From Anaerolineae bacterium (lineage in GTDB: Bacteria > Chloroflexota > Anaerolineae > Caldilineales > Caldilineaceae): a stretch of DNA of 64,000 nucleotides. The stretch spans positions 1 to 64,000 of the forward strand of contig JAUIHI010000010.1 of the NCBI GenBank assembly GCA_030432295.1, given 5' to 3'. A program made the position numbers and the translations under genes. Each line of letters starts with the position of its first letter. Positions within the stretch are counted from its first letter, which is position 1. Positions 17,594-26,521 of the stretch are shown one piece after another. The notes beneath the pieces are model-generated. The model made no database searches and was not told where the DNA came from. It saw only the letters and a list, made by a program, of their open reading frames with translations.

Positions 17594-18696
17594 TACTTAA
17601 CCACAAAGTCACGAAGAGAGAAAGAACCGCCATAAGACCTGTCCAGTTTCCGAAGAGCTGGCAGCTCTCGGACGACCCATTGCCCACGCATGTCCTGCGT
17701 ACAGAGCAGCTCGCCATCGGCTATCGGCTTTCCCGGCGGGAGGAGCGGGTGGTGGCCGCAGGGCTGGACGTGCAGATGGAAGCGGGCGAGATGGTCTGCC
17801 TGCTCGGCCCCAACGGCGCTGGCAAATCCACGCTTATGCGTACCCTGGCCGGGCTACAGCCTGCCCTCTCCGGCGAAGTCTGGCTGGACGAGACCCGGCT
17901 GCAAGACCTGTCCGCCGCCGAACTGGCCCGCCGTCTGAGTATCGTTTTGACCGAGCGGGTGGATGTGGGCAATCTGAGTGCCTTCGGGCTGGTCAGTCTG
18001 GGCCGCCACCCCTACACCAACTGGAGCGGCGGACTGAGCGATGCGGACAAAGCCGCAGTCGAGTCGGCGTTGGATGCGGTGGGCGCGATGCCCCTGGCCC
18101 ACCGGCCTGTGCTGGAACTGAGCGACGGCGAGCGACAAAAAGTGCTGATTGCCCGCGCCCTGGCCCAGGAGCCGAAGCTGATTCTGCTCGATGAGCCGAC
18201 CGCCTTTCTCGACCTGCCCCGGCGGGTGGAGATGATGGGGATGCTGCGCACGCTGGCCAGGGAGACCGGGCGGGCCATTCTGCTCTCTACCCACGATCTG
18301 GACCTGGCCCTGCGCAGCGCGGACCGGCTCTGGCTGCTGGGGGGAAACGGTCTGCTCCACGCGGGCGCGCCGGAGGATTTGGTGCTGAGCGGCGCGTTTG
18401 AGCGGGCCTTTGCCAGCGAACGGGTCAACTTTGACGCCTTCTCCGGCTCCTTCCGCATCGAGCGACCCGCGTCGGGGATTCTCCATTTGTACGGGGAAGG
18501 ACTCTCCCGACGCTGGACCGAGCGGGCGCTGGAACGGGAAGGCTATTGTGTGGACAGCGAGCGGGCCGGTATACCCGCAGCCGAAATCGTCATCGACCCG
18601 GACGCGCCGCTCTGGTGGCTGCGGCGGAATGGCGACGAAGAAAGTTATCCAACAATCGGCGCACTGCTGCGTGGTTTACGGACCGAGAAAGCATAG
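17590..18696 (+). CDS. ABC transporter ATP-binding protein (BtuD-like) with C-terminal extension
   Basis: 368 residues. Walker A GPNGAGKS (73-80), signature LSDGE (177-181), Walker B LILLDE (197-202) and the switch His in LSTHDLD are all present, so the ATPase is intact. About 95 residues follow the normal domain end and resemble no family I can name. The first 30 residues correspond to aaccacaaagtcacgaag-type repeat text, so true translation may begin later, although the ATGA overlap supports the ATG at 17590. It would power the importer encoded upstream. Confidence 0.88.
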   Translation: MILNHKVTKRERTAIRPVQFPKSWQLSDDPLPTHVLRTEQLAIGYRLSRREERVVAAGLDVQMEAGEMVCLLGPNGAGKSTLMRTLAGLQPALSGEVWLDETRLQDLSAAELARRLSIVLTERVDVGNLSAFGLVSLGRHPYTNWSGGLSDADKAAVESALDAVGAMPLAHRPVLELSDGERQKVLIARALAQEPKLILLDEPTAFLDLPRRVEMMGMLRTLARETGRAILLSTHDLDLALRSADRLWLLGGNGLLHAGAPEDLVLSGAFERAFASERVNFDAFSGSFRIERPASGILHLYGEGLSRRWTERALEREGYCVDSERAGIPAAEIVIDPDAPLWWLRRNGDEESYPTIGALLRGLRTEKA

Positions 18697-18783
18697 AACG
18701 CGGATAACGCTGATTTTGCGGACAAGCGCGGATTTAATATCTGCGTAAATTTGTGGTTTCTGCGCCATCTGCGTTCCATTCTG
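18697..18783. repeat. imperfect inverted repeat (cgctgatt / ctgcg words)
   Basis: gaacgcggataacgctgattttgcgg on the left is matched in inverse by ttctgcgccatctgcgttc on the right. The same words occur near 6288, 10649, 38288 and 45730. It separates the ATPase gene from the adenosyltransferase gene within the B12 cluster. Confidence 0.55.
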
Positions 18784-18797
18784 AGGGAGATTTTTGT

Positions 18798-19361
18798 ATG
18801 CCAAGACTGACGAAAATTTATACCCGCAAGGGCGATAGGGGCGACACGGGCCTGGGCGGGGGCCAGCGAGTTCCCAAAGATTCCTTGCGCGTGGAAGCCT
18901 ATGGCACAGTGGACGAACTGAATTCGGTCATCGGCGTGGCCCTGGCCGGGGGGCTGTGCGAGCGGCTGACCGCTGTCCTGCCTGTCATCCAGAACGAACT
19001 TTTCCATCTGGGGTCGGACCTCTGCTTTGTGGAAGCCGACAAAGTAAAATACGCCCTGCCGGAGATTGCCGAGCGTCACGTCCAGGTGCTGGAAGGGCTG
19101 ATCGATGAGATGACCGCTGTCGTCGGTCCCCTGGAGAATTTCATTCTGCCGGGTGGTTCTCTCGGCTCTGCCCAACTGCACGTGGCTCGCACAGTCTGCC
19201 GCCGGGCCGAGCGTATCGTCACAACTCTGGCAAAGGAAGAGGCCATCGGCGGCTTCGTTCTGGCCTATCTCAACCGCCTCTCCGACGCGCTCTTTGTGAT
19301 GGCCCGCTATGAGAATCACCAGCGGGGCGTGGCCGAGCCGCTGTGGAATACGCTGGCGTAA
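18798..19361 (+). CDS. PduO-type cob(I)alamin adenosyltransferase
   Basis: 187 residues. The ATP-binding N-terminus [20 protein letters not shown] is the hallmark of PduO-type ATP:cob(I)alamin adenosyltransferases, followed by the [14 protein letters not shown] helix and the C-terminal [10 protein letters not shown]...[16 protein letters not shown] signature with the corrinoid-contacting region. It converts imported cobalamin into coenzyme B12, fitting its position behind the importer. GAGGGAGA precedes the ATG at 18798. Confidence 0.95.
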   Translation: MPRLTKIYTRKGDRGDTGLGGGQRVPKDSLRVEAYGTVDELNSVIGVALAGGLCERLTAVLPVIQNELFHLGSDLCFVEADKVKYALPEIAERHVQVLEGLIDEMTAVVGPLENFILPGGSLGSAQLHVARTVCRRAERIVTTLAKEEAIGGFVLAYLNRLSDALFVMARYENHQRGVAEPLWNTLA

Positions 19362-19364
19362 ATA

Positions 19365-19437
19365 AGTATTGGGTATTGGATATTGGGTAGTGACGTGGCG
19401 TGTCATCACTACCCAATACCCAATATCCAATATCGGA
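19365..19437. repeat. short-period inverted repeat (tattggg / cccaata)
   Basis: The left arm is made of gtattgggtattggatattg and the right arm of ccaatacccaatatccaata, separated by a short GC-rich loop (gacgtggcgtgtcatc). The same heptamer builds the perfect palindrome at 57374-57440. Confidence 0.75.
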
Positions 19438-19484
19438 CACTCAATCACCCAATGACCCAATCACTCCCTCCCACCCCACCCACA

Positions 19485-19793
19485 ATGTCCGCCTATGGCC
19501 GTCACCTGCTCATCTGCGCGGGGACGTACTGCGATCCCGACGGCCAGGCTCTGCGTCTCTATCAGCGGCTGGCGTTGCGGCTGGGGGAGCTGGGCCGCTA
19601 CGAAAACCCGGAGCGGGTCAAGCGGGGGCTGACCCCCTGCCTGGGCGTCTGCGTCGGTGGGCCGATTGTCGTCGTCTACCCGGAGGGCATCTGGTATCAT
19701 CACGTCGACGAGGCTGTGCTGGACCGGATAATTGACGAGCATCTGGTCGGAGGGCAGCCAGTCGAGGAGTTTGTCTTTCATCGGCTGGGGTAG
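19485..19793 (+). CDS. thioredoxin-like [2Fe-2S] ferredoxin
   Basis: 102 residues. Four cysteines in the pattern [10 protein letters not shown] (two) and [10 protein letters not shown] (two) match the thioredoxin-like 2Fe-2S ferredoxin family. The following [15 protein letters not shown] and the C-terminal acidic helix are also typical. A longer in-frame start at 19452 exists but would translate repeat-derived text ([11 protein letters not shown]), so the ATG at 19485 is preferred; neither has a ribosome site. Such ferredoxins are frequent beside cobalamin genes, where one may reduce Co(II) corrinoid for the adenosyltransferase. That role is inference. Confidence 0.82.
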   Translation: MSAYGRHLLICAGTYCDPDGQALRLYQRLALRLGELGRYENPERVKRGLTPCLGVCVGGPIVVVYPEGIWYHHVDEAVLDRIIDEHLVGGQPVEEFVFHRLG

Positions 19794-19928
19794 CGACGGG
19801 ATGACACCCGACATTCGACACTTGCTTTTCATCACTTGCCCCTCTTCCCCCACAGGTGTATACTCCTCAGTGCCAGCCGACAGTGGCTGGATTTTCCCCC
19901 CTCTTCCAAAAAGGAGAAACGATTCGCC

Positions 19929-21131
19929 ATGGCCCCAGTCACCATCGACAACATTCAGGTGATCACCACCCAGCCGGCAGGCTCCCGGCTGGTGATCGTC
20001 AAAGTGAATACTTCGGAGCCGGGCCTCTACGGCCTGGGCTGCGCCACCTTTACCCAGCGCTGGCGGGCCGTTGTGGCCGCCCTGGAAGGCCATCTCATCC
20101 CCTTTGCCACAGGCCGGGATGTAAGCCGCATCGAAGAGTTCTGGCAGATGGCGACGGTCCACAGCTACTGGCGCAACGGGCCGGTACTCAACAATGCCAT
20201 CTCCGGCATCGACCAGGCCCTGTGGGATATCAAAGGCAAAATGGCCGGTATGCCTGTCTACGATCTGCTGGGCGGCAAGAGCCGGGAAGCCGCGGCCTGC
20301 TATAGCCACGCCAACGGGCGCAGCCCGGAGGAAGTGGTGGACAGTGTGCTCAAACTCCAGGCAGAGGGCTACCGCTACATTCGGATTCAGATGGGTGGCT
20401 ATGGGGGTAAGGGTGACCAGATGGTCAAGCCGGAAGGCGCGCCGGACGGAGCCTACTACGATCCCCGGGCCTATTGCCGTAATATGCTGAAGATGATGGC
20501 CCACGTGCGCAGCGAAGTCGGCGACGAATTGGAACTGCTGCACGACATCCACGAGCGGCTGCAACCCATCCACGCCATCCAGTTCGCCAAGGATGTGGAG
20601 GAGTTCAAGCTCTTCTTCCTGGAGGATGCCCTGGCCCCGGAGGACAACGAATGGTTCAAAATTATGCGCGGCCAGGCTGCCACGCCCTTGGCGATGGGTG
20701 AGCTTTTCAACAGCCCCCAGGAATGGATACCTCTGATCCAGAACCGGCTGATCGACTATATGCGTATGCACGTGAGCCAGATGGGCGGCATCACCCCGGC
20801 CAAGCATATCGCAGCGATGGGCCATCAGTACAACGTCAAGACAGCCTGGCACGGGCCGGGAGACACCTCCCCGGTGGGCCACGCCGCCAACCTGCACCTG
20901 GACCTGTGGGCGCCCAACTTCGGCATTCAGGAGTGGTGTCGATTCAATGAGCTGTGTTACGAGATGTTCCCTGGCCTGCCGGAAGTGCGCAACGGCTATA
21001 TGTACCCCAACGACAAGCCGGGCCTGGGCATCGACATCGACGAAAAGCTGGCGGCCAAATATCCGGCCCAGGATACGATTGAGGATTGGACCCAGACCCG
21101 CTGGCCCGACGGAACACCGGCGCGGCCATAA
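19929..21131 (+). CDS. enolase-superfamily sugar dehydratase (ManD/RspA-like)
   Basis: 400 residues of the mandelate racemase/enolase superfamily, closest in text to D-mannonate dehydratase-like proteins. Seen: NNAISGIDQALWDIKGKMAG, the metal-ligand regions LLHDIHERLQP and FFLEDALAPED, then MGELFNSPQEW and TAWHGPGDTSPVGHAANLHL with the His near the C-terminal strands. The expected reaction is Mg-dependent dehydration of an acid sugar. The ATG at 19929 follows AAAAGGAGAAAC. It stands alone between the ferredoxin and a strong palindromic terminator. Confidence 0.88.
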   Translation: MAPVTIDNIQVITTQPAGSRLVIVKVNTSEPGLYGLGCATFTQRWRAVVAALEGHLIPFATGRDVSRIEEFWQMATVHSYWRNGPVLNNAISGIDQALWDIKGKMAGMPVYDLLGGKSREAAACYSHANGRSPEEVVDSVLKLQAEGYRYIRIQMGGYGGKGDQMVKPEGAPDGAYYDPRAYCRNMLKMMAHVRSEVGDELELLHDIHERLQPIHAIQFAKDVEEFKLFFLEDALAPEDNEWFKIMRGQAATPLAMGELFNSPQEWIPLIQNRLIDYMRMHVSQMGGITPAKHIAAMGHQYNVKTAWHGPGDTSPVGHAANLHLDLWAPNFGIQEWCRFNELCYEMFPGLPEVRNGYMYPNDKPGLGIDIDEKLAAKYPAQDTIEDWTQTRWPDGTPARP

Positions 21132-21171
21132 CCCCAGGCTGTTATCGGTTCGTCTGAGAACTTGAAATAAG

Positions 21172-21228
21172 AAAGTGAAAGGCGACAGATGAGAGCGAAC
21201 TTCACTCTCATCTGTCGCCTTTCACTTT
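21172..21228. terminator. perfect 24-bp palindromic terminator
   Basis: The arms 21172-21195 and 21205-21228 are exact inverse copies (aaagtgaaaggcgacagatg...) around a 9-base loop, flanked by A- and T-rich ends. It lies between the convergent dehydratase and regulator genes, so it can serve both. Confidence 0.85.
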
Positions 21229-21342
21229 TGCATAACGGAGTAAAGGGACCCCTCTGAGCTTAGCGCCCACTCAGTATCTCCTCCGGATTGATGCCTAACT
21301 CGCATAGGTTGGCAGCCAGCAATTTAGTGCGTTTGATATGGG

Positions 21343-24300
21343 TTAGATCAGAAGGATCAGTAACTTTTTTGTGATGGCAGGCAGGTCGGCCCGTGTGTCC
21401 AATGTGTCGAAAGTGCTGTCTGGCGGTACATCACCGACCGCTTCTGCCAGCCGATCCATCGCCACTACTGCAAACCAGCGGGAATTGGCGATGTGGGGAT
21501 AGCGCAGGCAGAGTTGATGGATAGCTGCCGCCTGTGCCATCTCCCCGTTCAGCGCCAGCAGAAGCCCAGCCGCGGGCAGGCTTTTGATGATCGATGGATA
21601 TTCATCCACAGCGTTTATCGTCACTATTGCCTCTGCCAGACGCTGCCGTGCATCAGCTGCTTCTCCCACGGCAAGCTGGGCATAGACAAAATCGGTCAAG
21701 TATGTTATTTCTTTGAACCTACCTGTACTCGCTCCTTGCATTGGAGAGATGAGCACTTGGCTGAGGATGCGATGCCCTTCTTCCCACTGGCCCAGGCCCA
21801 GATGCGCTCGTCCCACTGTGCGCAGCAGGAATGGATGCTCCCACCCAAAGTTTCTTTTCCACGCGGCAACACTATCGTTTGCCAGTTCACGGGCTGCTTC
21901 ATAACGACCGAGATGGATATAGACCCGGGCCGGACAATTCTGGCTGAAAGGAAAGGGTGTGGAGTGGATGCCACCGAGTCGTCGCAAGCGGTCCAGCATC
22001 TTCTCCAATTCATCGGCTGCCTCCTGAAAACGCCCGGTTGCATTTTTGATGAGACCTCGGCGGGTGTGCAGATTCATATGGAAGGTACTGTCGTCCTGAT
22101 TGAGCTCGATGGCCTCATTGATCAACCGCTCTGCTTCGTCTACCTGTCCCGTGTATTCTGCGATGTGACTCAATCTATCCAGCACATTGATCAGTCCATT
22201 CTTGTCACCGATTTTTTCGGCGATATGGCGGGCAGTCGTCAGCTTTACTTTGGCCAATGGGTAGTTTACTCTGAAAATATCCAGATTACCGGACGCTCTC
22301 AGCGCCCTGACCTGCCACCACTTTTCCCCTAACTCCTCGTAGGTGTTCACTGCCTGGGCCTGTTCGTCGGCGGTGCGCTCCCTGTTCAAGTCGCCCATCA
22401 CCAGCCCGCCCCGGTGGAGGTAGAGAAATGCCCGTAACTGGCGGGTGTCCTGACCAGCCAGGGACGGATCATTCAGAGATTCCAGACACTGCTCCATCAC
22501 TGCTGCTGACGTTTGGGGCTGACCACCGAAATGGAGAAAGTAAGCGTACCAGGCCCGCAAACGCAGTAACAAAAATCGACTTTCAATATCTTCCGCCCCG
22601 CCCAGACCCGCAATGGCTTGTTCCATTGCGGATTCGCCCGCGGACCAGTATTGAATTCGATAGTAGAAGATACCGAGGCTTTCCAGTGCTGTGGCGATAT
22701 CTGTAGTGTAGCGCATTTTGGCGGCCCAGCGCCACGCGGCGCGGATATTTGGCAGATCCGCTTCCATCTCTGCCATTGCCACTGCCTGCCCTCGCCCTTT
22801 TAGCGCCGCCTCTCGCTGGGCCACAAATGCAAGAAACCAGTGGCTATGACGCTTGCGCACAGTGTCGCCCTGGCCTGCTTCGATCAGCTTTTTCCCGGTA
22901 AACTGACGGACCAATTCGTGCAGGCTGTAGCGCCCATCCCCGCCCCGCTGCAAAAGCGACCGGTCGGTCAGCACAGCCAGCGTGCGCAGTCCCGCGCCCG
23001 CCACTGCCTGGGCCGCCCCCCGGCTGAAGCCATCCACAAAAACCGAAAGGGCCATCAGCCCATTCTGCTCAGCGGTGTCGAGACGTTCCCAACTCTGGGC
23101 GAAGACTGCGTGGATGCTGCGGTGGCGCTCGGCCAGATCGGTCAATTCTGCGGCCAGCAGGACGGGTCCCTGGCTGATCTCTGCGGCAATCTCCGTGGGG
23201 GAGAGGATGTCTGCCCAGGCCGCGGCCAGGACAAGAGCCAGGGGCATTCCACCCACCAACTGGCAGATGCGCACAAGAGCTTCCATTTCCGGCCTGGGGT
23301 CGAAATGCAGGCGCACCCTGCGGGCCGACTGGACGAAAAGCTCGACGGCTTCTGAAGATTCTGCCTGCGTCGAAGTTCCCTGCTCCTGACCAGAGTAGCC
23401 CATCCCCGCCAGCCGAAAAAGTGTCTCGGCGTGCAAATGCAGCCGCTCCCGATTTGTGACCAGCAGGTGCAGACCGGGCGCGGCCTGCAACATCTCCACC
23501 AGCAGATCGCTTCCCGCCAGGAGATGTTCAAAATTGTCCAGCAGGAGGAGCAGACGGCGTTCTGCCAGCGTATCGATTAGCTGCTGGCGCGGGGATCGGT
23601 GGTCGTTGTGGAATGGAAAGTGGAGCGCGGCCAGAATAGCGGGCGCAATGGCTGCCGGGTTTTCCACCCCGGCCAGGGGGACGAAATAGATGCCATCCGG
23701 GAAGTGAGTTTGCTGGCCTTCCAGCGCGGCCAAGGCCAGCCGGCTCTTGCCCATCCCTCCCACACCCAGAATCGTGACCAGCCGCCGGTCGGGATCGGTG
23801 AGCAGTGCGCGCAGGGCCGCCACTTCCCTGACCCGCCCCACAAAAGGAGTGGTCTGGCTGAGCAGGGCAGGCGGGCCGAGTGAGACCGAAGGCGATTGAC
23901 GGGTGTGAATACCCTTGCGAATGTCTGCGTATAGCTGTCCTGTTTCCGGAGACGGGGGCACGCCCAGTTCCCGTTCCAGTGCGTCCACACAGCGCTGCCA
24001 GGCTTTGCTGGCCCCGGCCAAATCGCCCAGGGCTGCGTGGGCCGTCATCAGTGCCCCGTAGGCGGGTTCGGGCGTGTGGCCCAGGGCAATCCACTTTTCG
24101 GCCTGGGTCAGCACATCCCGCCAGCGTTCTTCCGCCAGTAAAAGTTCGAGCAGACGGGCCGACTTCTCCTCAAAGCGGGCATGAAGCCGCTCCCGCTCCA
24201 GTGTCACCCAATCCTCGTAGAATCCGGGCAAAAGCTCCCCGGTATAGGCGGCCACAGCCAACTCCACCTGGGCTGTCGTTTCATCTCTCTTCTCGTCTTG

Positions 24301-24606
24301 CAGCAGCAAATCCACATCCAACGTATAGGCCGCGCCGGAATGCCAGGTGATGCTCATCTGATTGGCCTGCACACAGCCGTCGGGGATGGCTTGACGCAAC
24401 TCCCATAGGGCGTGGCGCAGATTGCCCCGGGCATTTTTCTCTGTCGATTCGGGCCAGATCGTCCCCGCGATGTGTTCCCGGCGGTGGGTGATGCCCGGTT
24501 TGAGCAGCAGCCACGCAGCCAGGGTTTGGCTGGCCCGGGTGCGAAGAACAACGGGTTTGCCGTCCAATCGAATGTCGAATTGTCCGAGCAGTCTAATTGT
24601 GAGCAT
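21343..24606 (-). CDS. BTAD/SARP-type transcriptional activator with NTPase and TPR region
   Basis: 1,087 residues. Order of domains: an OmpR-like winged helix (about 1-95, MLTIRLLGQFDIRLDG...ARGNLRHALWELR), a bacterial transcriptional activation domain (about 100-240, QVELAVAAYTGELLPGFYEDW), an AAA/NB-ARC-like NTPase (VTILGVGGMGKSRLAL Walker A; RLLLLLDNFEHL Walker B), and a long TPR-like helical C-terminus. AfsR/SARP-type regulators use this layout to activate target operons in response to a signal that controls the NTPase. The ATG at 24606 is preferred over 24627. Near the stop a run of six A's is followed in another frame by about 34 open codons (see findings). Confidence 0.88.
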   Translation of the reverse strand: MLTIRLLGQFDIRLDGKPVVLRTRASQTLAAWLLLKPGITHRREHIAGTIWPESTEKNARGNLRHALWELRQAIPDGCVQANQMSITWHSGAAYTLDVDLLLQDEKRDETTAQVELAVAAYTGELLPGFYEDWVTLERERLHARFEEKSARLLELLLAEERWRDVLTQAEKWIALGHTPEPAYGALMTAHAALGDLAGASKAWQRCVDALERELGVPPSPETGQLYADIRKGIHTRQSPSVSLGPPALLSQTTPFVGRVREVAALRALLTDPDRRLVTILGVGGMGKSRLALAALEGQQTHFPDGIYFVPLAGVENPAAIAPAILAALHFPFHNDHRSPRQQLIDTLAERRLLLLLDNFEHLLAGSDLLVEMLQAAPGLHLLVTNRERLHLHAETLFRLAGMGYSGQEQGTSTQAESSEAVELFVQSARRVRLHFDPRPEMEALVRICQLVGGMPLALVLAAAWADILSPTEIAAEISQGPVLLAAELTDLAERHRSIHAVFAQSWERLDTAEQNGLMALSVFVDGFSRGAAQAVAGAGLRTLAVLTDRSLLQRGGDGRYSLHELVRQFTGKKLIEAGQGDTVRKRHSHWFLAFVAQREAALKGRGQAVAMAEMEADLPNIRAAWRWAAKMRYTTDIATALESLGIFYYRIQYWSAGESAMEQAIAGLGGAEDIESRFLLLRLRAWYAYFLHFGGQPQTSAAVMEQCLESLNDPSLAGQDTRQLRAFLYLHRGGLVMGDLNRERTADEQAQAVNTYEELGEKWWQVRALRASGNLDIFRVNYPLAKVKLTTARHIAEKIGDKNGLINVLDRLSHIAEYTGQVDEAERLINEAIELNQDDSTFHMNLHTRRGLIKNATGRFQEAADELEKMLDRLRRLGGIHSTPFPFSQNCPARVYIHLGRYEAARELANDSVAAWKRNFGWEHPFLLRTVGRAHLGLGQWEEGHRILSQVLISPMQGASTGRFKEITYLTDFVYAQLAVGEAADARQRLAEAIVTINAVDEYPSIIKSLPAAGLLLALNGEMAQAAAIHQLCLRYPHIANSRWFAVVAMDRLAEAVGDVPPDSTFDTLDTRADLPAITKKLLILLI

Positions 24607-24741
24607 TTTGCCTGGGAAACAACGCATTTACAACGGGTTTGTACACATCCGCGGATGCGAGGGGTCTACTGTCAGTGTAGCACAAGCGAGCGTAAAGGAA
24701 AACGGAGAAAAATGTGGCGCGCCAGGGCAAAGGAGGCGGCA

Positions 24742-26103
24742 ATGTCTAAGTCGGTGGAGATGAGATGGGATGTGCTGCTGGATGATGACGCATGGAGCGA
24801 AGAAGATCGGGCCGTAGCGCCTGTCGCAGTTGTGACCCAGACCAGACTGGGCAAAGGTCTGGTTCTGGTTCTGTTTTCGCTGCTGGGTGTTATCTCACTC
24901 TGGCTGTGGATGGGCGGCCCTTTTGCGCCATCACAGGCCGAGGCAGAGGTGGCGGAAACTATTTCCCGCAACGCCCATTTGCCGAATATGGCCGTTCGGT
25001 CAGATACAGTGTCTACGCCCACGTTGCGGACGGCGGACCTTGCCAAACGGCAGGCGCTTTCTGCTGGGCAGATCACGCTTGTGCGGAGTCGTTTCCTGGG
25101 CAATCAGGCGATGGTCGAATTGCGGGTAACAGATGCATCGCGCCCTTTGCCGTGGCGAGAAGTGCGGTTCTATGAGCAGTCCGCGGCTGGCTGGGAGGAA
25201 ATTGAACCCGTGGCCCTTTTCTGGGGTGGGGAAAGGCGAATCAGAAGCGAGTTCTTTGACTTCCGGTTCCGTAGCCGGGATGCCCTGGCCGTGCAGGATG
25301 CCGCATCTCGATTGGATACGCAGTATCGGGATTTGCGTCAGGTCTTTGGACTGCCTGCACTATCGATACCAGCCAAAATTCGCGTGGAAATTTCCGTTGA
25401 AAACGACGCCTATTGGACAAGTGATCGCACCCAGCGGCGTATACGGCTGCTCTCGCCGGGGCTGCTAACAATCCCGGAAGGGCTGACCGATGGGGATGTA
25501 CTGGTACAGTCTGCCCTCTTTGCCTTGACAGAGTGGGCGATTGACGAGGCACAGCGTGCGCGTGCTTTGGATGGATCGCGGCAGATGTCTGGGTCTATGC
25601 GCGCTGGGCTGCGTACGTGGGGATTTGGACAGATCGGCGCACCCCTGTCCGTTCGACAGCGAGAACTGCGGCAAGCTGTCTTTGCTGCCAATCGGGACCC
25701 TATCGAAGCTCTGGCCGACATGTGCCAGTTCCTTGGTGTGTGGACTGATAGTGAGTTGGGTGTACCTTACACACCGTTGGCGCGCGATTTCTCCAACGCT
25801 GGCTGGGCTTTGGCACTAGTGAGTCAGTTGCCTCCTCCCTTTGAAAGCTACACAGGCGGCAGCCAAGACGCTCCGTTCGATCCGTCCGGTTCGTCGATTG
25901 TGCTGGCATCCCTGCTGACCTATGCCGGTGAAACCTACGGACAAGGGCGGATCCCGTTATTGTTGGGCGGAAAGGCCACATTTGCTTCTTGGGAAACTCT
26001 GATCCCCGTGGTCTTTGACGTCTCCGCGGCGGAGTTCGAGGAGGGCTGGCAGGCGTGGCTGGCCGAGAAATACGAAGTGGATATCAGAGTTTCTGACCAA
26101 TAA
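24742..26103 (+). CDS. membrane-anchored protein of unknown function (degenerate peptidase-MA-like)
   Basis: 453 residues. A charged N-terminus precedes one transmembrane helix (about residues 38-57, LVLVLFSLLGVISLWLWM), then a long outside domain. The C-terminal sequence VSAAEFEEGWQAWLAEKYEVD resembles the tail of bacterial peptidase-MA-like gluzincins. The expected HExxH zinc site is absent, with QSALFALTEWAIDEA at a comparable place, so catalysis is unlikely. A paralog lies at 59466-60737 and a decayed fragment at 26336-26477. AAAGGAGG precedes the ATG at 24742. Function unknown; the family link is moderate. Confidence 0.7.
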   Translation: MSKSVEMRWDVLLDDDAWSEEDRAVAPVAVVTQTRLGKGLVLVLFSLLGVISLWLWMGGPFAPSQAEAEVAETISRNAHLPNMAVRSDTVSTPTLRTADLAKRQALSAGQITLVRSRFLGNQAMVELRVTDASRPLPWREVRFYEQSAAGWEEIEPVALFWGGERRIRSEFFDFRFRSRDALAVQDAASRLDTQYRDLRQVFGLPALSIPAKIRVEISVENDAYWTSDRTQRRIRLLSPGLLTIPEGLTDGDVLVQSALFALTEWAIDEAQRARALDGSRQMSGSMRAGLRTWGFGQIGAPLSVRQRELRQAVFAANRDPIEALADMCQFLGVWTDSELGVPYTPLARDFSNAGWALALVSQLPPPFESYTGGSQDAPFDPSGSSIVLASLLTYAGETYGQGRIPLLLGGKATFASWETLIPVVFDVSAAEFEEGWQAWLAEKYEVDIRVSDQ

Positions 26104-26161
26104 GTACACTGACCAACAGTCTGTGGCCTCGATTCGTTGGCAACATGTCAATGGCCGCCAG
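26083..26161 (+). repeat. 79-bp direct repeat, copy 1
   Basis: Begins atcagagtttctgaccaata inside the last codons of the upstream gene and runs through ttggcaacatgtcaatggcc. It matches 29956-30034 at 71 of 79 positions by my count, seven of the eight differences being transitions. The two copies bracket the minus-strand sugar ABC transporter. Confidence 0.85.
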
Positions 26162-26221
26162 ACAGGCGATGACGGACTACCAGGCGCGTTTGCCCTGACG
26201 TCACCCCCCTTTGTGCTGGAA

Positions 26222-26253
26222 AGCGCCCCGGTCGGGCAAGCGGCCGGGGCGCT
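26222..26253. terminator. GC-rich hairpin
   Basis: agcgccccgg (26222-26231) pairs perfectly with ccggggcgct (26244-26253). There is no T run, so it is a weak intrinsic-terminator candidate for the gene ending at 26103. Confidence 0.45.
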
Positions 26254-26335
26254 GCGCGTTTGGTGATTGTGCCCTCCTTGCTCTGTCTGTTCACCAAATT
26301 GGAGCATTGAAAGGTCCGCCGGAGAGTACGAGGGC

Positions 26336-26477
26336 ATTGGGCTTATTGGCGGGCCAAGACTGGTCTGTGGCTGCGCCCGATAACTTTGGCATATCAGTAG
26401 TAGAATTTGAGGCGGGCTGGTGGGCGTGGCTGGCGCGGGAGTACGGGGTGGATAGAGGGGCGATGGCCTTGCAGTAG
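26336..26477 (+). pseudogene. C-terminal remnant of the membrane-anchored unknown family
   Basis: The open stretch reads LLAGQDWSVAAPDNFGISVV then EFEAGWWAWLAREYGVD. This closely matches the C-termini of the protein at 24742-26103 (AAEFEEGWQAWLAEKYEVD) and of the paralog at 59466-60737 (AQDW...ASEFEAGWHDYLRWRYGLD). Nothing upstream in this 420-base gap resembles the rest of the protein, so it appears to be the tail of a lost third copy. Confidence 0.65.
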
Positions 26478-26521
26478 TTTTGGCCGGTTTGCTTCCCCAT
26501 CGGATTGGCTGCTGGCGGTGT

